This document shows, piece after piece, positions 36,249-45,879 of a DNA stretch of 54,758 nucleotides. Where the stretch lies: the NCBI GenBank assembly GCA_902591495.1, contig CACJAW010000011.1:1-54758 (forward strand), given 5' to 3'. Position 1 is the stretch's first letter; every line of letters begins with the position of its first letter. The translations under genes were made by a program, and so were the position numbers. The notes under the pieces were generated by a model. That model did no database searches. It was not told the DNA's origin and saw nothing but the letters and a program-made list of their open reading frames with translations. This DNA comes from an uncultured Pseudohongiella sp. Lineage in GTDB: Bacteria; Pseudomonadota; Gammaproteobacteria; Pseudomonadales; Pseudohongiellaceae.

Positions 36249-38032
36249 TGGAAATCCTAATACCAGCGAGCATTATGCAGGATTTCCATTTTTTGAGACC
36301 TGTGTGGCTATTAGCGACAATTCCGGCAATTCTCTTGGTTGGCGTTATGTGGCGAGTAAACAGTAATGTTACCGCTTGGGATAAAGCCATTGACAAAAAT
36401 CTCCTACCTTTCTTACTAGATAAAAGTAAGAATGCCGCACAGAGAACACCATTACTCATGCTTCTTCTCGCATGGATTCTCTCTGCCCTATCAATGGCCG
36501 GTCCAGTTTGGGAAGAACTCCCCCAGCCAGTTCAAAAGCGTGAAGATGCGTTAGTAATCGTATTAGATTTATCGCTATCTATGTTTGCTCCAGACCATAA
36601 TCCTTCCAGATTAGATTTAGCCAAACGAAAGTTGCGAGACATCTTAGCCCTGAGAGAGGAGGGTCAGACCGCACTAGTTGTCTATGCCGGAGACGCACAC
36701 ACGGTAACGCCCTTAACGGATGATGTTGTAACCATTGACGCACTGGTCCCATCTCTCAGCCCAAATATCATGCCTTTATTTGGCAGTGATCCAATACCAG
36801 CTATCGATATGGCTATTAGCCTTCTGGATGATATTGAATCTTCTGACGGCAGAATCCTACTTATTACGGACGGAATAAGCGGTTTCGATCAAGAACAGTT
36901 GATTACAGATCAAATGCAGGACACTGGTTATGAGCTCCTTGTAATGGGAGTTGGTACCGAAGAAGGCGCCCCAATTCGAACGAGTGACGGTAGCTTTCTA
37001 ACAGACCAAAATGGAGCTATGGTCGTTCCAACTCTAAATAGAAATGTCCTGCAATCTCTCGTCAATAGAGTCAACGGCAGGTACCATGACATTCAATTGT
37101 CCGATGCAGATCTAGCCTATCTTCTCACGGAAAATACCCTTTTAGATAATGAGGAACTTACAGAAGTTGAAGAGGAATTTGATGTATGGAATGAGGCTGG
37201 TCCATACCTTTTGCTACTTGTACTTCCTTTGTGTGCATTAAGTTTTAGAAAAGGCTGGTTGTTTACCACCTTTTTAGCGTTCGTCATAAATTTTCATCTC
37301 CCTTCGAAAAACGCAATGGCTTTTGAGTGGATAGACCTATGGAAGACAAAAGATCAACAGGCCGCTGAGGCTTATGCTAATGAAAACCATGAGTTGGCCG
37401 CCTCACTTTTCGAGCAGTCTGGCTGGCGTGGCGCTGCAAATTATCGGGCAAAAAATTATGAGAGTGCAATCGCTTCTTTTAGTACCACTGATACGGCTGA
37501 TGGTCACTATAATCGTGGGAATGCTCTTGCATTAGCAGGAAATTTGCCTGAAGCAATTGCAGCTTATGATGTCGCTATTTCTCGAGATCCAGAACACTCC
37601 GACGCCATCTATAATAAAGAAATTGTAGAGCGACTTCTTGAAGAACAGGAATCTGAGCAAGGTGAAAACCAAGAAGGAGAAAATCAAGAAAACCAATCAG
37701 AACAAAATTCTCAAAGTGAATCTCAGGAGCAAAATCAGAATAGCGAAAATCAAGACCAAGAGAGTCAGGAGGGAAATGAGGAGCAGCAACAGAACGAACA
37801 ACAGAATGAAGCTCCAGAGGAACAAGAAAGCTCTGAGTCTAATAGTGAGCAGAATACACCTAGTGAATCTAGTAATGAAGAGTTCGAGGATCAGCAAGCA
37901 CTGGAGCAGTGGCTTAGGAGGATTGAAGATGACCCAGGCGAATTACTGAGAAGAAAATTCAGATATCAGTATCGCCAGCGTCAATTGAACGGGACCGCGA
38001 ATAGCATTCAGAATGGGGGACAAATTTGGTGA
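36248..38032 (+). CDS. batB: BatB/BatC-like protein: von Willebrand A domain fused to TPR repeats
   Basis: A 594-residue membrane protein. A von Willebrand A domain with metal site Asp107-x-Ser109-x-Ser111 (DLSLSM) is flanked by helices (near 20-35 and 330-350). A periplasmic or cytoplasmic TPR part (about 380-460, repeats such as GHYNRGNALALAG and AIAAYDVAISRDPEH) follows, then a Glu/Gln/Asn/Ser-rich linker of about 85 residues and the typical basic end WLRRIEDDPGELLRRKF. It thus combines BatB and BatC. The first ATG overlaps the batA stop, but the ATG at residue 10 (36275), just before DFHFLRP, is an equally good start by homology. Confidence 0.88.
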   Translation: MEILIPASIMQDFHFLRPVWLLATIPAILLVGVMWRVNSNVTAWDKAIDKNLLPFLLDKSKNAAQRTPLLMLLLAWILSALSMAGPVWEELPQPVQKREDALVIVLDLSLSMFAPDHNPSRLDLAKRKLRDILALREEGQTALVVYAGDAHTVTPLTDDVVTIDALVPSLSPNIMPLFGSDPIPAIDMAISLLDDIESSDGRILLITDGISGFDQEQLITDQMQDTGYELLVMGVGTEEGAPIRTSDGSFLTDQNGAMVVPTLNRNVLQSLVNRVNGRYHDIQLSDADLAYLLTENTLLDNEELTEVEEEFDVWNEAGPYLLLLVLPLCALSFRKGWLFTTFLAFVINFHLPSKNAMAFEWIDLWKTKDQQAAEAYANENHELAASLFEQSGWRGAANYRAKNYESAIASFSTTDTADGHYNRGNALALAGNLPEAIAAYDVAISRDPEHSDAIYNKEIVERLLEEQESEQGENQEGENQENQSEQNSQSESQEQNQNSENQDQESQEGNEEQQQNEQQNEAPEEQESSESNSEQNTPSESSNEEFEDQQALEQWLRRIEDDPGELLRRKFRYQYRQRQLNGTANSIQNGGQIW

Positions 38033-39813
38033 AATTTCCCCCAAGAATATACATTACATTGGTTTTTTTAACATTAGTTTGTTCCATAAAGATCAATGCT
38101 CAGGACCTTGAAGTATCCGTAGACCGGGCTGAGCTCGCCAGAGGCGAAACGCTCACATATACAATACGTATATATGAACAACGGCAAGGGATGCAGCTTG
38201 ATTTAACACCTTTAACCGGAGATTTTGATGTTTTAGGCACCAGAACATCAAGTCAAGTCCGAAGCATCAATGGTCAGGTCGAATCGTGGACCGATTATAT
38301 AGTGACGTTGTTTCCGTTAACCGAGGGTGAGCTAACCATACCATCAATAGAAATTAATAATCTTCAAACAGAGCCGATCGTGATATCAGTCGTAAATGAA
38401 GGTCCAAGATCAAATCAAGATAGTGATGAATTGTTTCTAGAAATCGAAGTTAACAAGGAAGCGCTTTATGTTCAGGAGCAGTTATTATTCACCATCAAAC
38501 TCTATTACACAATAAACGGCATTCGAAACCCTCAATTTACTGAACTCGAAATGGAAGATACCGTCATTCAATTGATTGGGTCACCAAATCAATATGAACA
38601 AATAATTGAAGGAGTAAGGTACGGAGTATATGAAAAACGTTATGTGATTTTTCCTCAGCGCAGCGGTCCGCTAGAGATACCTGACATTCTATTCAGGGGC
38701 GAAGTTACAGATGGCTCTAGCAACTTTGTTTTTAGAAATTTGAACACCAGGCGAGTAACCGCATTCATCGAAGGTATAACAATTAACGTAAACGAGAGAC
38801 CTGTTGACGCTCAAGAATTCGATAACTGGTTACCTGTGACAAATCTTTCCATTAGCGAGGAATGGAGCACGGATTTGGAAAATCTTAGCGTTGGAGATTC
38901 CATAACAAGGACGATAACACTTACAGCAGATGGCCTCGATGGAGCAGTTCTACCCCCATTTAGCCCTGAAACTCTCGACGGAATAAATGTTTACCAAGAC
39001 CCTGCGAGCATAGAAAGAACTTATGTAGATGGCAGCATAGTAGGAACCCGTGTAGAAAGCTCAACACTTGTGCCTGTGATCGCCGGGAACATTGAAATAC
39101 CAGAAATCGCAATACCATGGTGGGATGTTTCAAGTGATGAATTAAAAGAAGCCGTGATTGCGGCCAAAAGTATCCAAGTATCGACTATCGAAGGAGAGAT
39201 ACCTTCAGAGCAAGCCCAAGAAAGCATCGGCAACTTGGAGGAACTACTCGCAGCTTCTCCGACCGTAGACCAAGAAATGATCGACGCCCAAGAAGAAGAA
39301 GAATTTATAGAAGTTGGTATTTACTGGCTAAATTATTTTATAGCTTTCATATGCATTGTTGTTCTAATTAGCATTTATAGATTAGTGCTCCGCCCAAACA
39401 ATGAGGAGATTTCAGACTATCTACAGAACTTAAAAAACAAATATAAGTCTAGAATTTCTCCGTATAACAACGAAAGGGTCGCTTTCCGTCAGCTCAACAT
39501 TGCGTGCAAGAAAGGAGATTTAACCAAGATAAAAGGCGCTCTAATAACTTGGTGCAACCACTACTCACTCGAAAATAAGCTGAACACAATAGAGGGAATA
39601 CTGCAAAACCCAGACTGGAGCAGTCTTCATTCACTAATCATAAACCTACAAAATACCCTCTATTTTAAAGACAAAAGCGCTCAAAACGTGCGAATATTTC
39701 CAAATAAAGAATTACTCAAAGAAATAAAGAATCTCAGAGATTCAAAACGCAAACAGAAGAAAAGAACCAATTTAGTTGAGAGATACTCTCTACCCCCTCT
39801 TTACAGAACCTAA
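38029..39813 (+). CDS. batD: BatD-like exported protein
   Basis: A protein of about 594 residues with an N-terminal signal peptide (basic start, hydrophobic core YITLVFLTLVCSI, likely cut after INA), several beta-sandwich repeats in the periplasm (about 25-430), a membrane helix near 437-460 and a cytoplasmic helical tail. DUF11-like/BatD architecture fits. The start is GTG at 38029, which overlaps the batB stop as GTGA and has a GGGGGA element eight bases upstream; a TTG one codon earlier is less likely. The stop overlaps the yciH start (TAATG). Confidence 0.87.
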   Translation: MKFPPRIYITLVFLTLVCSIKINAQDLEVSVDRAELARGETLTYTIRIYEQRQGMQLDLTPLTGDFDVLGTRTSSQVRSINGQVESWTDYIVTLFPLTEGELTIPSIEINNLQTEPIVISVVNEGPRSNQDSDELFLEIEVNKEALYVQEQLLFTIKLYYTINGIRNPQFTELEMEDTVIQLIGSPNQYEQIIEGVRYGVYEKRYVIFPQRSGPLEIPDILFRGEVTDGSSNFVFRNLNTRRVTAFIEGITINVNERPVDAQEFDNWLPVTNLSISEEWSTDLENLSVGDSITRTITLTADGLDGAVLPPFSPETLDGINVYQDPASIERTYVDGSIVGTRVESSTLVPVIAGNIEIPEIAIPWWDVSSDELKEAVIAAKSIQVSTIEGEIPSEQAQESIGNLEELLAASPTVDQEMIDAQEEEEFIEVGIYWLNYFIAFICIVVLISIYRLVLRPNNEEISDYLQNLKNKYKSRISPYNNERVAFRQLNIACKKGDLTKIKGALITWCNHYSLENKLNTIEGILQNPDWSSLHSLIINLQNTLYFKDKSAQNVRIFPNKELLKEIKNLRDSKRKQKKRTNLVERYSLPPLYRT

Positions 39814-40160
39814 TGTCCGGAAACTCACGACTGGTCTATAGCACTGACAGCGACAATACCTGTATCACTTGCGAAAAACCATTTCGAAAGTGCGCATGCA
39901 ATAAAGAGCAATCTAAATTAAGCTCCACAACAGCTTTGAACATATACTTTGAAAGGAAAGGAAGGAAAGGCTCAGGAGTAACAGTAATTTCAGGCCTATT
40001 ACTCAGCAAAAAAGAGTTGAGAAAGGTAGCAGCAAACCTTAAAAAACACTGTGGGGTCGGCGGTTCGGTTAAAAACAATAACAATATCGAACTTCAAGGA
40101 GATCAGAAAATCAAGGCAGAGGCCTATCTTAGCACGCACGAACATTTACAGAATTTATAG
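39813..40160 (+). CDS. yciH: YciH/SUI1-family translation-related protein
   Basis: A 115-residue homologue of eukaryotic initiation factor eIF1. The SUI1 domain is at about 40-115 with the pattern ERKGRKGSGVTVISGLL, KHCGVGGSVKN and IELQGDQ. The N-terminus has a small cysteine cluster CITCEKPFRKCAC (residues 17-29) as in E. coli YciH, which could bind zinc. In E. coli the protein affects start-codon fidelity under stress. It overlaps the batD stop by one base, so it is transcribed with the Bat operon, a link that may be accidental. It converges with purF. Confidence 0.93.
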   Translation: MSGNSRLVYSTDSDNTCITCEKPFRKCACNKEQSKLSSTTALNIYFERKGRKGSGVTVISGLLLSKKELRKVAANLKKHCGVGGSVKNNNNIELQGDQKIKAEAYLSTHEHLQNL

Positions 40161-40178
40161 AACCCTCCCTAGACAAAA

Positions 40179-41702
40179 CTAAACTTCAGTTTGAATATCT
40201 GAAACCAAATCTTGTTGTTTAGCATTACCTCGCTTTCTCGCGAGCTTCGCCCCCTCGCTTCGGAGATTTTCTAAACGTTTGAGATACATCTCATCCACAT
40301 CATCAGTTACATACTCACCGTTAAAAACAGAGCATTCATAATCTGCAATCTCCGGGTTTCCATCAGCTGCCGAGGCAATTAAATCTTCTATGTTTTGATA
40401 AATTAACCAATCTGCTCCTATCAATTCTTGTACTTCCTCGTCAGTTCTCCCGGCAGCAATTAGTTCAGACGCGGCCGGCATATCGATCCCATAAACATTT
40501 GGAAATCTAACTCCAGGAGCAGCAGAAGCGAAATATACTTTATTAGCACCGGCATCTCGAGCCATCTGAATTATTTGCTTGCAGGTAGTTCCGCGAACGA
40601 TTGAATCATCGACTAATAGAACATTTTTACCTTTAAATTCTAGTTCGATTGCGTTTAATTTTTGCCTAACCGACTTTTTCCTCATACTCTGACCGGGCAT
40701 GATAAAGGTTCTACCTATATATCTGTTTTTTACAAAACCCTCTCTAAACTTGATACCAAGACGATTAGCAAGCTCTAGTGCTGATGGACGACTTGTATCT
40801 GGGATTGGAATAACAACATCTATGTCATGATTTGGTCTCTGCTTCAGTAATTTGTCTGCGAGCCTTTCACCCATTCTCAGCCTGGCTTTATAAACTGAAA
40901 TACTATCCATTAACGAATCAGGTCTTGCAAAATAGACATGTTCAAAAATACAAGGAGTATGCTTTCCCGCTTGTGTACACTTTTTTGTATGCAGGTTGTT
41001 GTTCACATCTATGTAAACTGCTTCACCTGGGGCAATGTCCCTTTCCACAGAAAATCCTTGAGAATCGAGTGCGACGCTCTCTGACGCAATCATATACTCC
41101 TTACCGCGTTCTGACTCTCTACTACCAAACACTAATGGCCGAATACCATGCTTATCTCTAAAACCTAAAATCCCATAGCCCGTAATCATAACAATTGCTG
41201 CAAACCCGCCCCTGCAACGGTCGTAAACCCTTGTAAGAGCTGAAAATATATGATCTGGCGTTGGTTCAATTTGTTGCTGCTGCTGAAGCTCGTGCGCAAA
41301 TATATTCAACAATACTTCAGAATCTGAATCAGTATTTATATGTCGAAGGTCTTCCTTGAATAAGTCCCTACTCAATTCAGCAGTGTTTGTAAGATTTCCA
41401 TTGTGAGCAAGAGATAAACCATAGGGAGAATTTACATAGAAAGGTTGAGCTAGAGCAGGACTTGAGCTACCTGCTGTGGGATACCTCACATGCCCTATTC
41501 CCATTTGTCCGATAAGCCTGCGCATATGGCGCGTTCTGAACACGTCTTTCACAAGGCCATTATCTTTTCGAAGATTTAGCTTTCCGTTGTCACTCGTCAT
41601 TATCCCAGCCGCATCCTGGCCGCGATGCTGAAGCACTGTTAAAGTGTCATAAAGACAGACTCCCACATCGTCGTTAGTAACAACTCCAACTAAACCACAC
41701 AT
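40179..41702 (-). CDS. purF: Amidophosphoribosyltransferase
   Basis: PurF makes phosphoribosylamine from PRPP and glutamine, the first step of purine synthesis. I start at the ATG (41702-41700) because Cys2 (MCGLVGVV) must become the N-terminal nucleophile of the glutaminase domain, and a GGAGAGG element is six bases upstream. The 507-residue enzyme has the glutaminase half (1-230) and a phosphoribosyltransferase half with the PRPP loop VLLVDDSIVRGTT. It lies 13 bases after cvpA, as in E. coli and Pseudomonas. Purine control by PurR is possible, but I see no obvious operator. Confidence 0.97.
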   Translation of the reverse strand: MCGLVGVVTNDDVGVCLYDTLTVLQHRGQDAAGIMTSDNGKLNLRKDNGLVKDVFRTRHMRRLIGQMGIGHVRYPTAGSSSPALAQPFYVNSPYGLSLAHNGNLTNTAELSRDLFKEDLRHINTDSDSEVLLNIFAHELQQQQQIEPTPDHIFSALTRVYDRCRGGFAAIVMITGYGILGFRDKHGIRPLVFGSRESERGKEYMIASESVALDSQGFSVERDIAPGEAVYIDVNNNLHTKKCTQAGKHTPCIFEHVYFARPDSLMDSISVYKARLRMGERLADKLLKQRPNHDIDVVIPIPDTSRPSALELANRLGIKFREGFVKNRYIGRTFIMPGQSMRKKSVRQKLNAIELEFKGKNVLLVDDSIVRGTTCKQIIQMARDAGANKVYFASAAPGVRFPNVYGIDMPAASELIAAGRTDEEVQELIGADWLIYQNIEDLIASAADGNPEIADYECSVFNGEYVTDDVDEMYLKRLENLRSEGAKLARKRGNAKQQDLVSDIQTEV

Positions 41703-41715
41703 AGACCTCTCCGAT

Positions 41716-42219
41716 CTAGATATCAGCTTTAAGCTGAGATACCTCAGCAGTGCCGTACCTATCTTGAATGAAGACGCGCGATATTTCAATCATGTTTTGC
41801 CCGTAAGGAATCAATTTTGATTGTTGCCAGGCCTGAGCTTGAGAAAAAAAGAAGCTAGAAGCAAATAAACCAATAAAAGAAATAATGACACCACGAGCAA
41901 TACCGAAGACGCCACCTAACAATCTATCAATAAATTTGAGGCCTGTGAACACAAGAAGTTTCGATAACAAAAAATTTAGCAAGGTACCCAGCATCATTAC
42001 AAAAATAAATATCAGAGCAAAAGCCGCAACATAACGCATGGTTAGATTGTCAAAAGAGCTAAAAAGAAAATTAGCGAGCACATCGCTATATCTCCTAGCT
42101 ACTAACAGTGCAAAAATCCATGTAACCAAAGAAAGTATTTCTCTGACAAGTCCTCTCCAAAGGCCAAAGATGCTGGACAGCATCATGATAATTAATATTG
42201 AGGCGTCTATCCAATTCAT
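41716..42219 (-). CDS. cvpA: CvpA family membrane protein
   Basis: A 167-residue inner-membrane protein with four predicted helices (about 5-20, 25-45, 64-90 and 100-125). The family is named after its need for colicin V production in E. coli and is thought to act in envelope maintenance. It starts MNWIDASILIIMMLSSIFG and contains the GLWRGLVREILSLV segment that defines the family. It is directly upstream of purF. Close to its end there is a 6-bp inverted repeat (GCTGAG/CTCAGC, 41733-41748) in the coding sequence just before purF. Confidence 0.93.
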   Translation of the reverse strand: MNWIDASILIIMMLSSIFGLWRGLVREILSLVTWIFALLVARRYSDVLANFLFSSFDNLTMRYVAAFALIFIFVMMLGTLLNFLLSKLLVFTGLKFIDRLLGGVFGIARGVIISFIGLFASSFFFSQAQAWQQSKLIPYGQNMIEISRVFIQDRYGTAEVSQLKADI

Positions 42220-42240
42220 GGTTCAAAGCCTAATCAAGTT

Positions 42241-42795
42241 TCAAAAGCTACCAACTTCATAACGCACTATATCACCGGCTAATCTAAACTTATCCTCTAA
42301 CTCGGATAAATAGTCCTCGGCAATGCTTTTATCAATCCAAGGCCCAACAAAGACACTTACAAGTTCTCCAGCGGAATTATTAAACTCTCGCGTATAAGCC
42401 TTGTATTCAGATCCGTGAAGTCGTTCAACCAAATTTGTAGCATTTTGCTTTTCCGCAAATGAGCCAAGCCTGATGCTCCAACCTGATAACATTGGACTTA
42501 AATCTAAATCGGCTTCGCCTTCCTCAGATTGAGAAATTATCTGACCATCATTTTCCGAAATCTCCGATTGACCCTCCTCTGCACCAGCATCAGTATCTGC
42601 AATAATGACAGGTCTAGTCGGATTAGGCTCTGGCAAAAGACTAAACTGAGGTTCTGGAGGAATTCTAGACTCTAACTCCGCTTGAAATGTGTCTCCCCCA
42701 TCGAAAATAACAGGGAAAAGCACGCCGACCAAAGCCATTAAGACTATAGTACCAACAATACGCTGCTTTTTGTTATAAACCAAAGGTATCTCCAA
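42241..42795 (-). CDS. SPOR domain protein (DedD-like)
   Basis: A 184-residue protein with a short basic cytoplasmic start (KKQR), one membrane helix (about 13-30) and a periplasmic SPOR domain (about 103-184: GWSIRLGSFAEKQNATNLV, then VFVGPW). SPOR domains bind denuded peptidoglycan at the division septum. The place between folC and cvpA is that of E. coli dedD. The start is a TTG (42795-42793): an in-frame TAA lies seven codons upstream, and the next ATG falls inside the membrane helix. The Shine-Dalgarno element is poor. Confidence 0.9.
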   Translation of the reverse strand: MEIPLVYNKKQRIVGTIVLMALVGVLFPVIFDGGDTFQAELESRIPPEPQFSLLPEPNPTRPVIIADTDAGAEEGQSEISENDGQIISQSEEGEADLDLSPMLSGWSIRLGSFAEKQNATNLVERLHGSEYKAYTREFNNSAGELVSVFVGPWIDKSIAEDYLSELEDKFRLAGDIVRYEVGSF

Positions 42796-42830
42796 CTGTG
42801 ATGCGAATAGTAATTACCACTAACAATTTT

Positions 42831-44162
42831 CTATGGTTTTATGTTGCGCTTAACTGATTCCTGTACAGCGGAAACACACAAAAATGAACCAGTCACAATG
42901 ATTAAACCCCCACTTCCAGCTTCCTTCTTTTGGTATGAATAAAGATCAGCACAAGCCTGGTTATAGCATTCGAGAAATGTACGATCATCTGGAAGAATTA
43001 TTCTATCTTCATTATCAAGACAAGCTGCTAAATTCTTCACCGGCATTGCGCGTGGGTCATCAAATCCCGCAACATACCAACTATCAACAAAAGGTCGTAA
43101 TTCAGCAATAAAACCTCTTACATCTTTATCTGCCATTAATCCAATCACTACAGAAATTTGTTTAATCCTATGATTAATACTCAGCTCCCTGCTAACGTTA
43201 CTTGCCAGCATCGAAGCAGCAGCGGGATTGTGAGCTACATCTAAAATCACAGATACTCCGGTCAAAGCATCAACGCATTTTTCAAATCGACCAGGCAAAT
43301 AAAGACGGCGTAGAGATGATCGAAGAACTTTAACATCGATTTCTATTCCAGCTACAGATAATGCTTGCATACCAATTGAAACATTTTCGATGGCTAAATT
43401 CGGGATCGGTAAACCGGATATATTTTTATTCATATCTGCCCCCCCCGACCAATCAAAAGATTTATCTTCAGTCTTGATTTGGTGATCAAAATCACGTCCT
43501 TTCAGAAAAACTTTTGAAATTAGCGACTCGGCGGTAGCAAGAACTGACTTTGTCGGATTGCTGTCTCCATAGACGACTGGTCTGTTTTTTTTGATTATGC
43601 CAGCTTTTTCATATCCGATTGACTCTCTGTCTTTTCCTAACCATTCCTGGTGATCAAGATCAATAGAGGTAATAACTGCGACATCTGCCTCGATGATGTT
43701 TACCGCATCGAGACGTCCCCCAAGACCTACCTCCAATAGGGCAAAGTCAAGTTTTCTTTTCGAAAATATTTGGAAAGCCACCAAAGTTGTAAATTCAAAG
43801 TAGGTAAGCTTTATATCGCCTCTCGCGTTTTCTACTGCAAGAAATGCCGCACACAGTATCTCCTCTGCAATTTCGACACCATCTAGTTTTATTCGTTCAC
43901 TAAATCTCAAAATATGAGGTGAAGTATAACAACCAACCTTATATCCCAAATCACGCAGTATTACCTCCATGGCAGCAACACATGATCCTTTACCATTGGT
44001 CCCCGCAACCATGATAGTCTTATCTGCAACGGCCTCAACTCCAAGATTCTGGGCAACCTGTATTACACGATTTAGGCCCAACTCAATCTCTTTAATATTC
44101 AGCGACTCAATGTAGGCAAGCCAAAATGAGAGATCGTTTTTATTCAACGAATCGAAAGACAT
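42831..44162 (-). CDS. folC: Bifunctional folylpolyglutamate synthase/dihydrofolate synthase
   Basis: FolC adds glutamate to dihydropteroate and to folates. The 443-residue Mur-ligase-like protein has the P-loop VAGTNGKGS, the SPHI segment with LRFSERI, the GLGGRLDAVN motif that recognises pterin or folate, SIDLDHQEWLG with its metal-site aspartate and histidine, and DVAHNPAAA with the glutamate-ligase domain. It lies 8 bases downstream of accD and upstream of the SPOR gene, the common proteobacterial order. Confidence 0.95.
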   Translation of the reverse strand: MSFDSLNKNDLSFWLAYIESLNIKEIELGLNRVIQVAQNLGVEAVADKTIMVAGTNGKGSCVAAMEVILRDLGYKVGCYTSPHILRFSERIKLDGVEIAEEILCAAFLAVENARGDIKLTYFEFTTLVAFQIFSKRKLDFALLEVGLGGRLDAVNIIEADVAVITSIDLDHQEWLGKDRESIGYEKAGIIKKNRPVVYGDSNPTKSVLATAESLISKVFLKGRDFDHQIKTEDKSFDWSGGADMNKNISGLPIPNLAIENVSIGMQALSVAGIEIDVKVLRSSLRRLYLPGRFEKCVDALTGVSVILDVAHNPAAASMLASNVSRELSINHRIKQISVVIGLMADKDVRGFIAELRPFVDSWYVAGFDDPRAMPVKNLAACLDNEDRIILPDDRTFLECYNQACADLYSYQKKEAGSGGLIIVTGSFLCVSAVQESVKRNIKP

Positions 44163-44170
44163 GAACCTTT

Positions 44171-45034
44171 TTAGGAATTTCTATAGTTTAGCTTTTCAAG
44201 AATCGAAGAAATTTTATTTCTCATTTCTCTCCGATCAACAATCATGTCAATAGCGCCATGCTCAAGCAAGAACTCACTGCGCTGGAATCCCTCGGGGAGG
44301 TTAACTCGAACAGTTTGCTTTATAACATCTGGACCGGTAAAACCGACTAGTGCATTTGGTTCAGCAATATTAATATCTCCTAACATGGCCAAACTTGCAG
44401 ACACCCCTCCGTATACCGGATCGACAAGCACCGATATATAAGGGAGTGCTTGACGATTCAGCTCTTCCAGCGCCGCGGCGGTTTTTGCCATTTGCATCAA
44501 CGATATCAACGCTTCCTGCATTCGAGCACCACCGCTAGTTGAAAAACAAATCAGCGGTAGTCTTTCACTAATGCAGGCATTGACCGCGCGAACAAATTTT
44601 TCACCCACCACAGCACCCATAGAGCCCCCAATAAAGCCGAACTCAAAGGCTGCAACGATCACTGAAAGACCTACGAGCTCTCCTCTGACAACCACAAGCG
44701 CATCATTTTCACCAGTGGTCTTTTTAGCAGTTTGAAGCCGATCTTTATAACGTTTTAGATCCTTAAAATTGAGTGAATCTAGCGGTTCCAAATCAGAGTC
44801 AAGCTCTCTTTGACCCCTGGAATCAAGGAATATTTCGATTCTACGCCTGGCAGAAATTCTTATGTGATAATCACATTTAGGGCAAACGTCAGCATTCTTT
44901 TCTAATGTCTCATGGAAAATGGTTGCCTCGCATCTGGGGCATTGTCTCCACAAGCCTTCTGGAATCTTTCCAGACCCTTTATCTCTATCTCGAGACCGAG
45001 AGATAGAAGGAAGTATTCGATCTATCCAACTCAC
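44171..45034 (-). CDS. accD: Acetyl-CoA carboxylase carboxyltransferase, beta subunit
   Basis: AccD with AccA transfers the carboxyl group from biotin to acetyl-CoA, the first step of fatty acid synthesis. The 287-residue protein has an N-terminal zinc ribbon (Cys32, Cys35, Cys51, Cys54) and the carboxyltransferase core with [15 protein letters not shown] and [19 protein letters not shown] chose the GTG at 45034 because it gives MSWIDRI, the family start, overlaps the trpA stop as GTGA, and has a GAGGAG element five bases upstream; a GTG two codons before is inside that element's spacing. It is coupled to trpA. Confidence 0.95.
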   Translation of the reverse strand: MSWIDRILPSISRSRDRDKGSGKIPEGLWRQCPRCEATIFHETLEKNADVCPKCDYHIRISARRRIEIFLDSRGQRELDSDLEPLDSLNFKDLKRYKDRLQTAKKTTGENDALVVVRGELVGLSVIVAAFEFGFIGGSMGAVVGEKFVRAVNACISERLPLICFSTSGGARMQEALISLMQMAKTAAALEELNRQALPYISVLVDPVYGGVSASLAMLGDINIAEPNALVGFTGPDVIKQTVRVNLPEGFQRSEFLLEHGAIDMIVDRREMRNKISSILEKLNYRNS

Positions 45035-45873
45035 AGACACTCCTCATCAACAACCTCATTATCGAGATCAAGTTCTTCCCTAATTTCTTTGATGATATTC
45101 GTGCTATTCTTAATATCTTCTGCGCTTAATTTTTCGTGTGAGGTCAAACTAGCTATTTTATTGACTAATGCAGAACCAACGATAACACCATCGGAAACTC
45201 GTGCCATTTCCTTTGCACTTTTTCCATCTTTGATACCAAAACCAACTACTATCGGTAAATCTGTCGAAGTTCGGAGAGCACTCACATTTCGCTCCACTTC
45301 GTCCACATCAGTTATAGATGCGCCTGTCACCCCCTTTAATGAAACGTAATAAACGTAACCACTTGTCATGTTAAGAATTGACTTAACTCTCTCCTGAGTC
45401 GTCGTGGGAGCAACAAGAAAAATTGAGTCAACATTTGCCTCTTTCAACTTAGCATTCAATACACCCGCCTCGGCGGGGGGCATATCAACCATCAAAACTC
45501 CATCTACACCGTCTTTCTGAGCTCTTCGAACAAAATTATCGATCCCCATTATTTCAACAGGATTCAGATAACCCATAAGGACAATTGGCGTGACTTCGTT
45601 TCGTGCTCTAAAATTAGCTACAATATCAAGAGTATCATTGAGGCTGGTGCCTTTTCTCAAAGACCTCTCTATGCTGCTTTGAATGACTTCACCATCTGAA
45701 GACGGATCACTGAAGGGTATACCCAACTCAATAATATCAGCCCCATTCGATACCAAAGCATGCATAAGATCAATAGTCGTTTCTTTATTTGGATCCCCTG
45801 CTACCAAATAGGGGATAAGAAGCTTACGGCCTTTTTGATTCGCACTATTAGTAATCTGCTTTAATCGACTCAT
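45031..45873 (-). CDS. trpA: Tryptophan synthase, alpha subunit
   Basis: TrpA cleaves indole-3-glycerol phosphate to indole and glyceraldehyde 3-phosphate and passes indole to TrpB. The 280-residue TIM barrel has Glu49 in [10 protein letters not shown] and Asp60 as catalytic residues, with the same numbers as in Salmonella and E. coli, and the phosphate-binding [12 protein letters not shown]-terminal extension of about 15 acidic residues is unremarkable. It follows trpB by six bases and overlaps accD by four. Confidence 0.96.
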   Translation of the reverse strand: MSRLKQITNSANQKGRKLLIPYLVAGDPNKETTIDLMHALVSNGADIIELGIPFSDPSSDGEVIQSSIERSLRKGTSLNDTLDIVANFRARNEVTPIVLMGYLNPVEIMGIDNFVRRAQKDGVDGVLMVDMPPAEAGVLNAKLKEANVDSIFLVAPTTTQERVKSILNMTSGYVYYVSLKGVTGASITDVDEVERNVSALRTSTDLPIVVGFGIKDGKSAKEMARVSDGVIVGSALVNKIASLTSHEKLSAEDIKNSTNIIKEIREELDLDNEVVDEECL

Positions 45874-45879
45874 GAGACT

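Noticed and set aside
37638-37949. Lys/Asn-rich plus-strand frame and its reverse Leu/Ile-rich frame inside batB
   Set aside because: Both come from reading the Glu/Gln/Asn-rich linker of BatB in other frames.
41703-41789. 29-residue N-terminal extension of PurF
   Set aside because: PurF needs Cys at position 2 to expose the nucleophile; the extension overlaps the end of cvpA.
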